DNA from: CALJFL01 sp039964455
Lineage (GTDB): Bacteria; Pseudomonadota; Gammaproteobacteria; Pseudomonadales; Halieaceae
NCBI GenBank assembly: GCA_039964455.1
Contig: JBDVXK010000013.1
Span: 62,001-126,000 of the forward strand
Length of the DNA: 64,000 nucleotides
Direction: 5' to 3'
Part shown: positions 44,260 to 53,090 of the stretch, one piece after another
How positions within the stretch are numbered: the stretch's first letter is position 1
Layout: each line of letters begins with the position of its first letter
The notes under the pieces: generated by a model
What the model was told of the DNA's origin: nothing
The model's database searches: none
The model's input: only the letters and a program-made list of their open reading frames with translations
Made by a program: the position numbers and the translations under genes

Positions 44260-44371
44260 TGAAGGCGGCAAATAAATGCGTCCGATGTTGACTCTCCCAG
44301 GGTAGTGAATTGCCCATAGTCTACCCTTTTCCTCCTATCGACTCCATGACGAACGCCTCGCAGCAATAAAC

Positions 44372-45466
44372 TCAACTCTCTAATGCTGCGATGGCCTGCG
44401 TCGTTCCATGGTGCATAAATTTCATTGCGCTATCCGGTATACAGCCCAGGTAAATCGGTCGTTTTGTCGGAGAAATGTATGGCTCTCCGCGCAGCGCAGC
44501 GTATTGATTAAAATGATCATCCATTGACTTAATCCGATCTTTTCCCTTTGTACCTGTCGTAATGCCTCCATGAAATTGGTGGAAGCTCCCCTCCCCCATC
44601 AGAATAACTAATTGAACATCAGGCAATTCCACTGCTCGCTTATAGAAATCCAGGTTGACCTGGCCGCCGCCAGTTTCGGTAAACGCGCTATCAAAGCCAC
44701 CCAATGAACGCCAGATTTCGGTGGGCACAGTGAGGCAATTACTCTCTCCAATCGGCTTGAAATAGCCGCTGCCACTGGTACCACTTAGACAAGATATTTC
44801 GAAGAGACGATATCCATCCGCAGGCCAATCCACAGAGGCGAGCAGCTGGGCTTCCGCTTCCTCGCAATAGCCTTCCAGAATTGATCGTTGTTGCAGCGTG
44901 TGGCCCAGATGATACCCAGGTATGGCGACCACAATCTGGGAGTGTATCCTGAGCGCTGCAAGGGTGTAGCAGACCACGGCAGGACTAAGCATTCGCGCTC
45001 CATCAACCATAATGCTTACGTGATTGCCGCAGGCCTTACTCGCACCAAAATTTACAGCTGGCACAGGTGAAGGCTGTGTTTCTTCTCGATAGAAATATCT
45101 CACGTTAGCCCCATATTGACAGGCTCGTTTCTCTCCCAGCACCGCATCAGAAGAGTTTTCGACCACAATGACCTCGTAGTCAGCCTCGCTAACCCCTCGC
45201 TGATACCGGGTGCTGAGGGAAAGTAGCGTCTTCTCGGCCTGGTCAGGCATTTTGTAGACAATTACGATGAAACTGATCAGGGGCTTCTCCATGTCCTGCC
45301 GACCCTTGGGCAGCGCAACAGCCGGATCAAAGCGATGTACAGGTATAGGGGCATTCGTAAGCTTGGGAGTGAGTGGTCGATGCTCTACACGCGCTGGATT
45401 AACAGTCGGGTTTACTTCCTCCGCTTTCTCGCCTATCCCGAATAGCCTGCGAACAAATTCAAACAT
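44372..45466 (-). CDS. Glycosyltransferase family 2
   Basis: 364 aa. After ~60 variable residues comes the GT-A fold: LISFIVIVYKMPDQAEKTLL, YEVIVVENSSD, SIMVDGARMLSP (the metal-site position is VDGAR) and VAIPGYHLGHTLQQ. It is closely similar to the incomplete GT2 at the right edge of the window (YEVIVMENSSD, MIDGARMVSP, VPGYHLG), so the two are paralogues. It starts 6 bp after the upstream methyltransferase gene. The sugar is unknown. Confidence 0.8.
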   Translation of the reverse strand: MFEFVRRLFGIGEKAEEVNPTVNPARVEHRPLTPKLTNAPIPVHRFDPAVALPKGRQDMEKPLISFIVIVYKMPDQAEKTLLSLSTRYQRGVSEADYEVIVVENSSDAVLGEKRACQYGANVRYFYREETQPSPVPAVNFGASKACGNHVSIMVDGARMLSPAVVCYTLAALRIHSQIVVAIPGYHLGHTLQQRSILEGYCEEAEAQLLASVDWPADGYRLFEISCLSGTSGSGYFKPIGESNCLTVPTEIWRSLGGFDSAFTETGGGQVNLDFYKRAVELPDVQLVILMGEGSFHQFHGGITTGTKGKDRIKSMDDHFNQYAALRGEPYISPTKRPIYLGCIPDSAMKFMHHGTTQAIAALES

Positions 45467-45472
45467 TATTTT

Positions 45473-46273
45473 CTACTCTTTCTCATATTGTGGCCGATCG
45501 TTTTCTTCGGCATTCAAAAAAGTATCTAGCGGTTTTTCACTATCTCGAGAAGCGACGCAGATTATTGATGACCCGGCGACAAATCCCGGCATCAGGCGAG
45601 ACTCCCAAGAACTCAGCCAACCAACTAGGCGATGAAATGTCGCCTTTACCCCTGTTTCAGCAATAGGCTGGAATTCTGTACTCTTTGATAGCCCAATGGC
45701 CTTAAAAAGTAATGATGTCAGGTATATCCAGTGGAAAAAATAGGACGTCTTCTTAACGGCGAAACCTCCACTAGCAATTTCCGCCTCAAGGACAGATCTA
45801 TCGTATCTTAAATAGTGTCCCCAATATTCGTCATAAGACGACCACACTTCCATCCGTGCCGGAACAGTAACTAACACCAGTCTGCAATTCGGCAAATCGC
45901 GATAAATGCGCTCGATAAATTCTCGGCGATTTTGCATGTGCTCCAGCACATCCAGTAACAATACTGCCCTAATTTGGCTTTTTATATTTTCATCAAGATC
46001 AAAAAGATTGGCGCCAGTTCTAACTTCGGATATGACCTCTGGCATGACAGAGGCCATACCCATCTCAACTCCGCGTATATTCAAAGACTTTTTCTTTAGT
46101 GCATTTACAACGATACCCGTACCGCAACCTACATCCATGACGAGGTCACCGGGGTCAAGCTCACTGCTGATCCAGCGGTATATAAGGTCACAGCGGGCTA
46201 TGTGCCAGAAATGCCGCTCAATACCCGCGGGGTAAGCCTCACTGAAGCCTTCTTTACTGAATATCTCAGTCAT
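45473..46273 (-). CDS. Class I SAM-dependent methyltransferase
   Basis: 266 aa. The SAM site is LVMDVGCGTGIVVNAL (near 44-59), followed by LLLDVLEHMQNRREFIE and a block ending RLVLVTVPAR, typical of small-molecule or sugar methyltransferases related to UbiG. A hydrophobic stretch (FFHWIYLTSLLFKAIGL) may contact the membrane. First gene of the minus-strand methyltransferase/GT2/methyltransferase set. Confidence 0.78.
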   Translation of the reverse strand: MTEIFSKEGFSEAYPAGIERHFWHIARCDLIYRWISSELDPGDLVMDVGCGTGIVVNALKKKSLNIRGVEMGMASVMPEVISEVRTGANLFDLDENIKSQIRAVLLLDVLEHMQNRREFIERIYRDLPNCRLVLVTVPARMEVWSSYDEYWGHYLRYDRSVLEAEIASGGFAVKKTSYFFHWIYLTSLLFKAIGLSKSTEFQPIAETGVKATFHRLVGWLSSWESRLMPGFVAGSSIICVASRDSEKPLDTFLNAEENDRPQYEKE

Positions 46274-46649
46274 TGTATAAATTTCTGATGCGCTAGATGA
46301 CTCGAGTCTTACATTGACGAGAATTTTAGCTTCTCAAGTGTCGTAATAAGAAGCTCCAAGTGAAACGGATGTTAATCGCCTGCGAATAACTTCGCCTGCA
46401 ACCGACCGAAGGAGTATTGTACGTTAGATTCGGGATTTAACGCAGTATAAAAGCCAGGTTAGGTAGCCCAAAATCAGCATTATATTTAGGTATCATGTCG
46501 GCTTGGCTGTACGATAAAAAGGCCACATATACGCCAACATGGGGGCGCATATACAACCAAGTTCCAGGTTTAGGATTCGTGTTTAGCCAACACCAATCCT
46601 GCTTGACGCAGGCGGCGATAAGAGATTACTGCAACAGAGAGGTGTTGAT
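46274..46649. other. Intergenic region between divergent genes
   Basis: 376 bp with no gene I can support. A 65-codon frame starting at 46,495 looks unlike a protein. The ribosome-binding site GAGAGG (46,637-46,642) serves the next gene. No sigma-54 site or LuxO box was found; a TATAAA at 46,446 has no good -35 partner. Confidence 0.5.
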
Positions 46650-48248
46650 TTGCTTCAAGCTACATGGCGGTACAGCTATCTGGTGGCAATAGCCGCACTG
46701 TGTGCCGGCCTAAGCTATCATCACTGGCAGATAATAACAGCGCCCGTACCCCTCGATCTCTACGAGGGCACTATGTTGCTCATCACAGGCATAATCGCGG
46801 ATGGCAACAACCCCTATACTCGGGAGTTTCAACCCTATGCTGCGGATGTCTATCCGCCTCTTTACAATATGGTAGTTGCACCACTGACGGGAATATTCGG
46901 CAACACATTCCAGCTCCATCGGGTGATTTCAGGGCTATGTATAGCGATGGCCGCTACCCTGGTCGGCCTGGCCACTGTCAAAGAAAGCGGGTCGCGAATT
47001 CAAGGGGCGGCAGCGAGCACCTTGCTTTATGCCGCGCTGCTGTTTTACGCGACTCCCGTATCAAGCACAAATGCACTAGGAGTGGCTTTATTCCTCTATG
47101 GTGTGATCATTCCTTGGTGGCGCGGCTTTAGCACCGGCAGCTTAATATTCGCGTTGATTTGTAGCTTATTGTCGTTCTATACCAAGCAGTATTTTATCCT
47201 GGGGATGGCGATTCTTTGCCTATATCTTTTCCTGTATGTATCCATGTTACGCGCACTCTGTCTCGGTTTTTTGTTCGCCGTGCTTCTTGCCTCGTCCCTG
47301 TATCTCGTACACCAGTCTAGTCCCTATTATTTGGATAATACGCTGTTTGCACCATCGGCTGCTATAAGTGGGCTACAAATGTGGGACATCCTGTTCTTAC
47401 AGATGCGCGTTTATCTGCAAACTTATTCTGGTTTGCTAATCGTCATCGTTATCGCCGGGATCACTATTATTGCCAATAAAACGACTACGAGAAAGAGCGA
47501 TTCAACGGTGTCCGACTCACGAGTCTATATTGAATCTTGGAACAGCCCGCTAGTCACAAAGCCAGCTAACTTTTTCCTATTTTGTCTTTTCTGGTCAACC
47601 TTGGTCATTATTCTTTGGCTAGGTCGAAATCCAGGAAACTATATGACCTATCTATTTCAACTCATGTCACCTTTCTTACTCATATACGGCTTCAGCGTCA
47701 TTGCAAGACTCACCGGTAAACTTGCGATTATTACCCCAATAGTCCTATTCAGCTTCTATCAAAGCTATAACATTCTGCACAAAGACTTCAGTACCAATAT
47801 CGAAAATTGGGAGAAAATGGAGGTCATGATCGCTGGAAGCGATAATGTGCTGGCGACCCAGATGCTGGTCAGCACTTTGCTAAAGCACGACAAAAAAGTG
47901 TTCCAGGATGGTCATACATTTTACCTACCACTGGCTGTAAATAAGCCAACATGGATGATAAAAGAGCGGGAGGAAGACAGAATTTCCACTGTCTGGGCGG
48001 AATACATTAGCGAGATTTATGACAACATTGAGGATCAGAAATTTGATCTTATACTTGTATCTCCCTGGGAAATGCGTGGTATTTTCCTAAGAAACCCTCC
48101 TCCTCGCGGAGGCATCAGCGGGAAAGAGTTTCTACGCCGTTATTACGCGGTAGACGAAAAAATAAAGCTCTCCATGACCGATCGTCATGGCGGGGGAACC
48201 TATGATATTGCTGTTTGGCGCCCTAAAAGTACGCAAGGAGCGCAGTGA
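46650..48248 (+). CDS. GT-C-like multi-span membrane protein
   Basis: 532 aa from a TTG at 46650 with GAGAGG seven bases upstream. About eleven membrane helices. The first periplasmic loop carries acidic residues (VPLDLYEGTML) and NPYTREFQPYAADVYPPLYN, a pattern seen in GT-C glycosyltransferases of the GT39/GT83/GT87 type. The C-terminal ~130 residues are soluble. It probably transfers sugars from a polyprenyl-phosphate donor. Its TGA overlaps the sulfatase ATG by one base, linking it to sulfated-glycan handling. Confidence 0.62.
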   Translation: MLQATWRYSYLVAIAALCAGLSYHHWQIITAPVPLDLYEGTMLLITGIIADGNNPYTREFQPYAADVYPPLYNMVVAPLTGIFGNTFQLHRVISGLCIAMAATLVGLATVKESGSRIQGAAASTLLYAALLFYATPVSSTNALGVALFLYGVIIPWWRGFSTGSLIFALICSLLSFYTKQYFILGMAILCLYLFLYVSMLRALCLGFLFAVLLASSLYLVHQSSPYYLDNTLFAPSAAISGLQMWDILFLQMRVYLQTYSGLLIVIVIAGITIIANKTTTRKSDSTVSDSRVYIESWNSPLVTKPANFFLFCLFWSTLVIILWLGRNPGNYMTYLFQLMSPFLLIYGFSVIARLTGKLAIITPIVLFSFYQSYNILHKDFSTNIENWEKMEVMIAGSDNVLATQMLVSTLLKHDKKVFQDGHTFYLPLAVNKPTWMIKEREEDRISTVWAEYISEIYDNIEDQKFDLILVSPWEMRGIFLRNPPPRGGISGKEFLRRYYAVDEKIKLSMTDRHGGGTYDIAVWRPKSTQGAQ

Positions 48249-50107
48249 TGCAGCTGACTAATAGTAAGTGTAAGTGGTACACAGCTTTTCAGCTTGCATT
48301 GCTATGCCTCTTACTGGCGGCCTGTGTTGATGACAAAATCGAGCCTCAAGATAAGCCTAACATTCTATTGATAGTGCTGGATGACTTCGGCTACAACGAC
48401 CTGGCAATCAATAACAGCTCGGATTCACCGACTCCCCGTCTGGATGATATCGCTATTCAAGGTACACGCTTCACTCGCCATTATGCGCAGTCCAGCTGTA
48501 CCGCAAGCCGAGTTGCAATGCTAACAGGTCGGAATCCCGCCAAAGCCGGCTCGCATCCTTACTTGAACGGTATAGATCATGAGCTGGTAACGCTACCTGA
48601 TGCACTGGAGCCTCTGGGATACACCAGATATCTTATAGGAAAGTGGCATGCCGGAGACTCTCACAGAGAATCACGCCCAGAATATCAGGGCTTCGATCAT
48701 TGGTTCGGCTTCATGAATCAGCTCTATCTCAAAGGCCCTCATGCGCCCGGTAACTATAAGCGCGCTAAGCCCACCTACTTGAACCCATGGCTGGAGAACG
48801 AGGGCGGCGATCTACAACAGCATAATGGCCATCTGACGGATATACTGACCGATAAAGCATTGGAGGTCATCGAGTCAGAGACAAAGCCTTGGTTTATGTA
48901 CCTGTCTTACTACGCACCGCATACGCCAATTGAGGTTTCAGCCCGGTTTTCCAATAACTACACAGATGATGATGCAGGGCGCTATCAGGCACTCAAGAAG
49001 CAGCTTGATAGCAATATTGGGCGTATCATAGACAAGCTCAAGTCGTCCGAAAAGCTCGATAATACGATGCTAATCGTAGTGAGTGACAACGGAGGCACAG
49101 CCAGAGATTGGCCAAGCAACTTACCTTTCTACGGGGCCAAAGCGAGCTTTACCGAGGGCGGAACCAGAACCCCATTGCTAATGTCATGGCCAGAGCGCTG
49201 GCCCACCGGGCGAACAAGCAACCAGATAGCTACAATCATGGACCTCTATCCAACGATTTTATCAGCGCTGGGCGCCTCCGGACCTGCAGACCTGGACGGC
49301 GTCAACTTATTTCCCGAAAGTCAGCGATCGCAAGCCTTGCGCTGGTACAGCCACGGACTCTATGGCGACAGATACGGGGTTTTATCACCAGATGGCAATT
49401 GGCGCCTGAGCACTTGGCAGGGCGTCGCAGAGCAACTCTTTCATGAAAACGATTTTAGAAAACTACAACAGGAAAACCACGTCGACAGAGAGAAAAATCG
49501 CTTGCGAAAGATGCGTAACTTTATGGAAGCTTGGATTCAGTCAGCAACGCGAGTGAAAGGCATGACTAAGACAATGATTGGCGACTGGGCCCATTATGAA
49601 GGTCATGCATTCAGGCGAACTCCTTTGGGGGGCACTCATACTATCGGCCTGGTCTTTAAATCGAATCCCGAAAAAACGAAGGGTAGTGACCCTCTCCAGC
49701 TAGTGCACCAAGAAGGCTATATCGACATAAGTGAGCATTCGGGTAGCTTACATATCTTGATTGACGGACACGAAACAAGTGTTTCAATTCCAAAAGGCGA
49801 GCAGTGCTTCACTCTCGTTATTCAAAGCCTCATGTTGAAAAATAATATGGTTTTCTATCGCGATGACAACCCCAGCAGAACTGTTGTCTCCATAAACGGG
49901 GTGCAGTCAACTCACACCACGTACTTCAACCCAGACTTAGCGACAACTTCCCCCAAAGCTCCTCTACGGATATTTGCAGGAGAAGGACGCTGGTTTATGC
50001 CATCAACCCAAAACCCATTTATCTCAACAAGATTTATTGGAGATGAAGAAGTAGGCGGAGCTCTTCAATCAGAACTTCAGGCCTCATGTGATTTAGCCGT
50101 CAGATAG
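48248..50107 (+). CDS. Type I sulfatase lipoprotein
   Basis: 619 aa from the ATG at 48248 (a GTG at 48245 is adjacent). Lipoprotein signal peptide with lipobox LLAAC (Cys26). Sulfatase fold with metal Asp45/Asp46 (IVLDDFGYND) and the formylglycine motif Cys84-Thr-Ala-Ser-Arg88 followed by TGR; Ala replaces the usual Pro of CxPSR. IGKWHAGD and VVSDNGG complete the site. About 200 extra C-terminal residues look beta-rich. It should hydrolyse sulfate esters in the periplasm or at the cell surface after modification by a formylglycine-generating enzyme, which is not in this window. Confidence 0.88.
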   Translation: MQLTNSKCKWYTAFQLALLCLLLAACVDDKIEPQDKPNILLIVLDDFGYNDLAINNSSDSPTPRLDDIAIQGTRFTRHYAQSSCTASRVAMLTGRNPAKAGSHPYLNGIDHELVTLPDALEPLGYTRYLIGKWHAGDSHRESRPEYQGFDHWFGFMNQLYLKGPHAPGNYKRAKPTYLNPWLENEGGDLQQHNGHLTDILTDKALEVIESETKPWFMYLSYYAPHTPIEVSARFSNNYTDDDAGRYQALKKQLDSNIGRIIDKLKSSEKLDNTMLIVVSDNGGTARDWPSNLPFYGAKASFTEGGTRTPLLMSWPERWPTGRTSNQIATIMDLYPTILSALGASGPADLDGVNLFPESQRSQALRWYSHGLYGDRYGVLSPDGNWRLSTWQGVAEQLFHENDFRKLQQENHVDREKNRLRKMRNFMEAWIQSATRVKGMTKTMIGDWAHYEGHAFRRTPLGGTHTIGLVFKSNPEKTKGSDPLQLVHQEGYIDISEHSGSLHILIDGHETSVSIPKGEQCFTLVIQSLMLKNNMVFYRDDNPSRTVVSINGVQSTHTTYFNPDLATTSPKAPLRIFAGEGRWFMPSTQNPFISTRFIGDEEVGGALQSELQASCDLAVR

Positions 50108-50837
50108 ATCTGCAGATAAAGTGATGCTGTGCCCATTCATTAGGTGCACAAATCTCAACTACCTCCCACCCTGTACCTTCCAGGAGTTGCAGGGCGTAAT
50201 CGCGGGAGTACAGCGCCCATTGTAATGGTCGCCCAGGAAAAGCATCACGAAACGGCTCCCCGCTCGCCTTCCAAGGCTTACCGTTCTCCAGCGCAATCTG
50301 CTCTATCAGTCCATGCCCATTATTAGAAACCTCATCAAGATACAAGCTAAAAATCAGCTGGCAGTCCTTGTTCGCATAGCGCCGCATGAGCTTGAGCATG
50401 CTCCCGTAGTCTGAAGGCGCAAGGTGAGTAAAAACCGAAAATAAGCAGATAACATCGCAAGAGAATTCCTCTATGGGCAGTCGAGTATCCTCTGTTATCT
50501 TTTCCCCATCCGGGTTGTACATGTCATTGTGCGAGTTGATATGAAAAAATGAAAACTTCTCTGTAGGAGTACTGTCACTAAGAAAATTTATCATCTCCTC
50601 ATACACATCAACTCCGAGGTATTCACCCATAGGAATATCGTACTCTACTATCGCCTGCGTGAACTTGGTACCACATCCCATATCCAGCACGCGACAATTG
50701 GCGAAGTTAGGCCTACCCAAGGCCCTTGCTGTATAGGCAAGTAAATCTCTTCCACCATCAATATACTCCCACTGATCGCTCTTCTTTCCACCACGCCGCA
50801 GGCTGCTTGGTACGGATAACTTTGGTATGGAACTCAT
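50100..50837 (-). CDS. SAM-dependent methyltransferase
   Basis: 245 aa. CRVLDMGCGTKFTQAIVEY is the SAM-binding loop; VICLFSVFTHLAPSDYGSM and the block from LIFSLYLDE onward follow, and the protein ends WEVVEICAPNEWAQHHFIC. It resembles methyltransferases of O-antigen and EPS clusters. Its ATG overlaps the stop of the membrane-protein gene by 4 bp, and its 3' end overlaps the convergent sulfatase gene by 8 bp. Confidence 0.76.
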   Translation of the reverse strand: MSSIPKLSVPSSLRRGGKKSDQWEYIDGGRDLLAYTARALGRPNFANCRVLDMGCGTKFTQAIVEYDIPMGEYLGVDVYEEMINFLSDSTPTEKFSFFHINSHNDMYNPDGEKITEDTRLPIEEFSCDVICLFSVFTHLAPSDYGSMLKLMRRYANKDCQLIFSLYLDEVSNNGHGLIEQIALENGKPWKASGEPFRDAFPGRPLQWALYSRDYALQLLEGTGWEVVEICAPNEWAQHHFICRSI

Positions 50838-52180
50838 TTTTTCTCCAAATCTGCATCCTCGTCCTGTACGACATCAGGCAAGAATATAATTGGTTCTGGC
50901 AGGGGTTTTTCGGGCGGATTATAAATTCCCAATAAGGCAGCCTCAGTCACAATTGCCTTGGTTTCTTTCATTGGTCGATACCAAGCCCAATACTTCCCCT
51001 GATTATAGTTACGTACCCGCTTCTCTACGTGTGGCTGTAGCGCCTCAGAATACCGATCGTAGGAATTTATGCAGTATGCAGCGGCCAAAGCACTCATAAC
51101 AACCAGAAGCTTCCAAGATGTGACTTGGAGACGCACCGCAATCATTACCCAGACGGTCGCAAGCATTAATACAGAAGGAAAGCTGTAGCGTGACGACAGT
51201 GCGTAATCGACAGTGCTATAAGGCGCCCTCCCTAAAACCATCGCAGCTGCAGAGAACACAATAAACCAGCAATACAGTTCAAGACGTATATCTCGTTTCC
51301 GATAGCCATGAAGAGAAGATATAATCAGGGAAATCAACATTACCGCCCCTGCTAAAGCAGCGACCGACACCATATGCTCACTTAATGCACTCCCTAAAAG
51401 CGTAAGTGTATATAGAACATGGTGTTCTGGAGTCAAAAGGAACTGTTCCAACATCGCCCACAAGGTATTGGGCGTTTGAAGACCTATACGCCAAACCAGA
51501 AGAACGCTTGCGCCCACTAAAATCCACAACAGAACAAATATTTTAGATGAAGAGCGATGAATAAATGATTGATGGAACAAGCTGAGCAACCCGACAACCC
51601 AAATTACCTGGCCTGACGCCAGAGTAAATGTCGATAATGTTGCAAATAAGCACGCGAGAAAAAATCTACCTAAAGTTATCCTGTGCAAAAAATGAAGGCT
51701 GGCGTATCCATAAAGGAATACATAAAAGTAAGCGAACGCCGCCATACTCCAAAGCGTTATGCCGTATGCACGAAGCTGCAGGATAGTAAGTGCGGCCGGT
51801 AAAAGGACCATCAAGCGCGGCAGGCTTTCGGGTATCGCTACATAGAGAACTAGCATTAGCAGCGGCAGCGCCATATTTGCTACAAAAGTTAAGGTGCGAA
51901 AATCTATCTCGCCTGTAGCCAAGAGAACCAGACTGTACATTAACCGAGAAGCTAACGTCCTATGGTCGTTATGTTGTTCAAAGAGGATTTCAAACCCAGC
52001 ACCTAAATCCTGCGAAGCGACAACACCAGACATCACCTTCAACACATCATAGATGTCATCTCCTAAAGGGACGTTCAGGGAATGCTGGTACAAAAAATGG
52101 AAATAGTAGGCAATCGCTATAAGGATCAAGAGCAGAGCTGAAATATGAAGTAGCCGATAGTTCATTGCGTTACTTTGCAT
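50834..52180 (-). CDS. Multi-span membrane protein with FExHxxHR motif, GT-C-like
   Basis: 448 aa, about eleven membrane helices. An N-terminal helix is followed by a periplasmic loop holding VPLGDDIYDVL and LFEQHNDHRTLASRL. A very similar loop occurs in the protein at 53,091-54,863, so the two belong to one family. Acidic and His residues in the first loop recall GT-C transferases, but I do not recognise a named family. It overlaps the sulfotransferase gene by 11 bp. Confidence 0.6.
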   Translation of the reverse strand: MQSNAMNYRLLHISALLLILIAIAYYFHFLYQHSLNVPLGDDIYDVLKVMSGVVASQDLGAGFEILFEQHNDHRTLASRLMYSLVLLATGEIDFRTLTFVANMALPLLMLVLYVAIPESLPRLMVLLPAALTILQLRAYGITLWSMAAFAYFYVFLYGYASLHFLHRITLGRFFLACLFATLSTFTLASGQVIWVVGLLSLFHQSFIHRSSSKIFVLLWILVGASVLLVWRIGLQTPNTLWAMLEQFLLTPEHHVLYTLTLLGSALSEHMVSVAALAGAVMLISLIISSLHGYRKRDIRLELYCWFIVFSAAAMVLGRAPYSTVDYALSSRYSFPSVLMLATVWVMIAVRLQVTSWKLLVVMSALAAAYCINSYDRYSEALQPHVEKRVRNYNQGKYWAWYRPMKETKAIVTEAALLGIYNPPEKPLPEPIIFLPDVVQDEDADLEKK

Positions 52181-52949
52181 AAGGCTGATCTGTACTATCT
52201 GACTTCACCTGTTGTTCTACATGTTCAAGCAATGCGTAGTCCAATCTCAAGCGTTCGCGCAACGAATCCAACACAGCCGTAGATAGCTGCTCACTGGAAA
52301 CCGGATCCCTGGTCTTGAATTGGCGACTCTTGGGCACCTGCTCGTTGATCTCAAGATCACCGAGTATCTTGCCAAAATCTTTGTCGAAGTTATCAGTTAG
52401 ACCTACATGGTCGAAATCATCGAGATGACTAATTGCCATATCAAGTAATTCATGGTCGCCCAGTCCCGACATCGCACGACGATCCTTGTGCCAGTATCTA
52501 CTCGACAACTGCCACGTTTGCTGATTATCCAGCATCTCGCTCACCTCGGGTAGGGTCGAGCTTAGAAAACCTTCCAAACCAAGATCCCTCGCAGCTCGTG
52601 CTACTGCGAATTGCTTTTGCATATCTGAGTGCATACAGAATTTATAAAGTGAAAGTACGCGATCCACGGGGTCTCTTAGAAACGTGAAAGAGTAGGATTC
52701 CTTCAAAAGAGGCTCTACGTCCGCGTAACCAAAGTGACCGGAGACAAATTGATAACGCCTTAACTGCGCCTGAAATAGGTCTCCTCTTTCAGGAAATGTA
52801 AGAAAATCACCATGCGAGCAAATTTTTTCGGCAGACAGCCTTTGCTGAAAAAAATGGATGATAGATGTGCCGGCTGTCTTGGCTATATGCAGGAATACCA
52901 CTCTTCGCGAGAGCGTCAGTGCTTGCGGTGCTGGCCGGATATCAGGCAT
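52170..52949 (-). CDS. Sulfotransferase family protein
   Basis: 259 aa. VVFLHIAKTAGTSIIHFF carries the 5'-phosphosulfate loop of Sulfotransfer_2-type enzymes, FVSGHFGY follows, and YSFTFLRDPVDRVLSLYKF is the 3'-phosphate site. It should move sulfate from PAPS to a sugar or lipid. First gene of a minus-strand set with the membrane protein and methyltransferase. The sulfatase is encoded 2 kb away, so both addition and removal of sulfate are present. Confidence 0.85.
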   Translation of the reverse strand: MPDIRPAPQALTLSRRVVFLHIAKTAGTSIIHFFQQRLSAEKICSHGDFLTFPERGDLFQAQLRRYQFVSGHFGYADVEPLLKESYSFTFLRDPVDRVLSLYKFCMHSDMQKQFAVARAARDLGLEGFLSSTLPEVSEMLDNQQTWQLSSRYWHKDRRAMSGLGDHELLDMAISHLDDFDHVGLTDNFDKDFGKILGDLEINEQVPKSRQFKTRDPVSSEQLSTAVLDSLRERLRLDYALLEHVEQQVKSDSTDQPYAK

Positions 52950-53090
52950 TAAATAATAGGTCTTCCGGCGTGCAATATGCCAGGCTGAGGATTACGATAG
53001 CCCATATTCTATGGTCGGCATCAACAAGAGTCTAGCCCGCGCTTCTATAGCGCCCTATTGGACTAAGCAATCGCGAGATTTTACGAGTAC

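Noticed and set aside
46495..46692. 65-codon frame before the GT-C-like gene
   Set aside because: No ribosome-binding site or homology; the TTG at 46,650 with GAGAGG explains the region better.
48291..48304. TTGCATTGC-type sequence in the sulfatase gene
   Set aside because: The second half does not match the operator and it is inside the signal-peptide codons.
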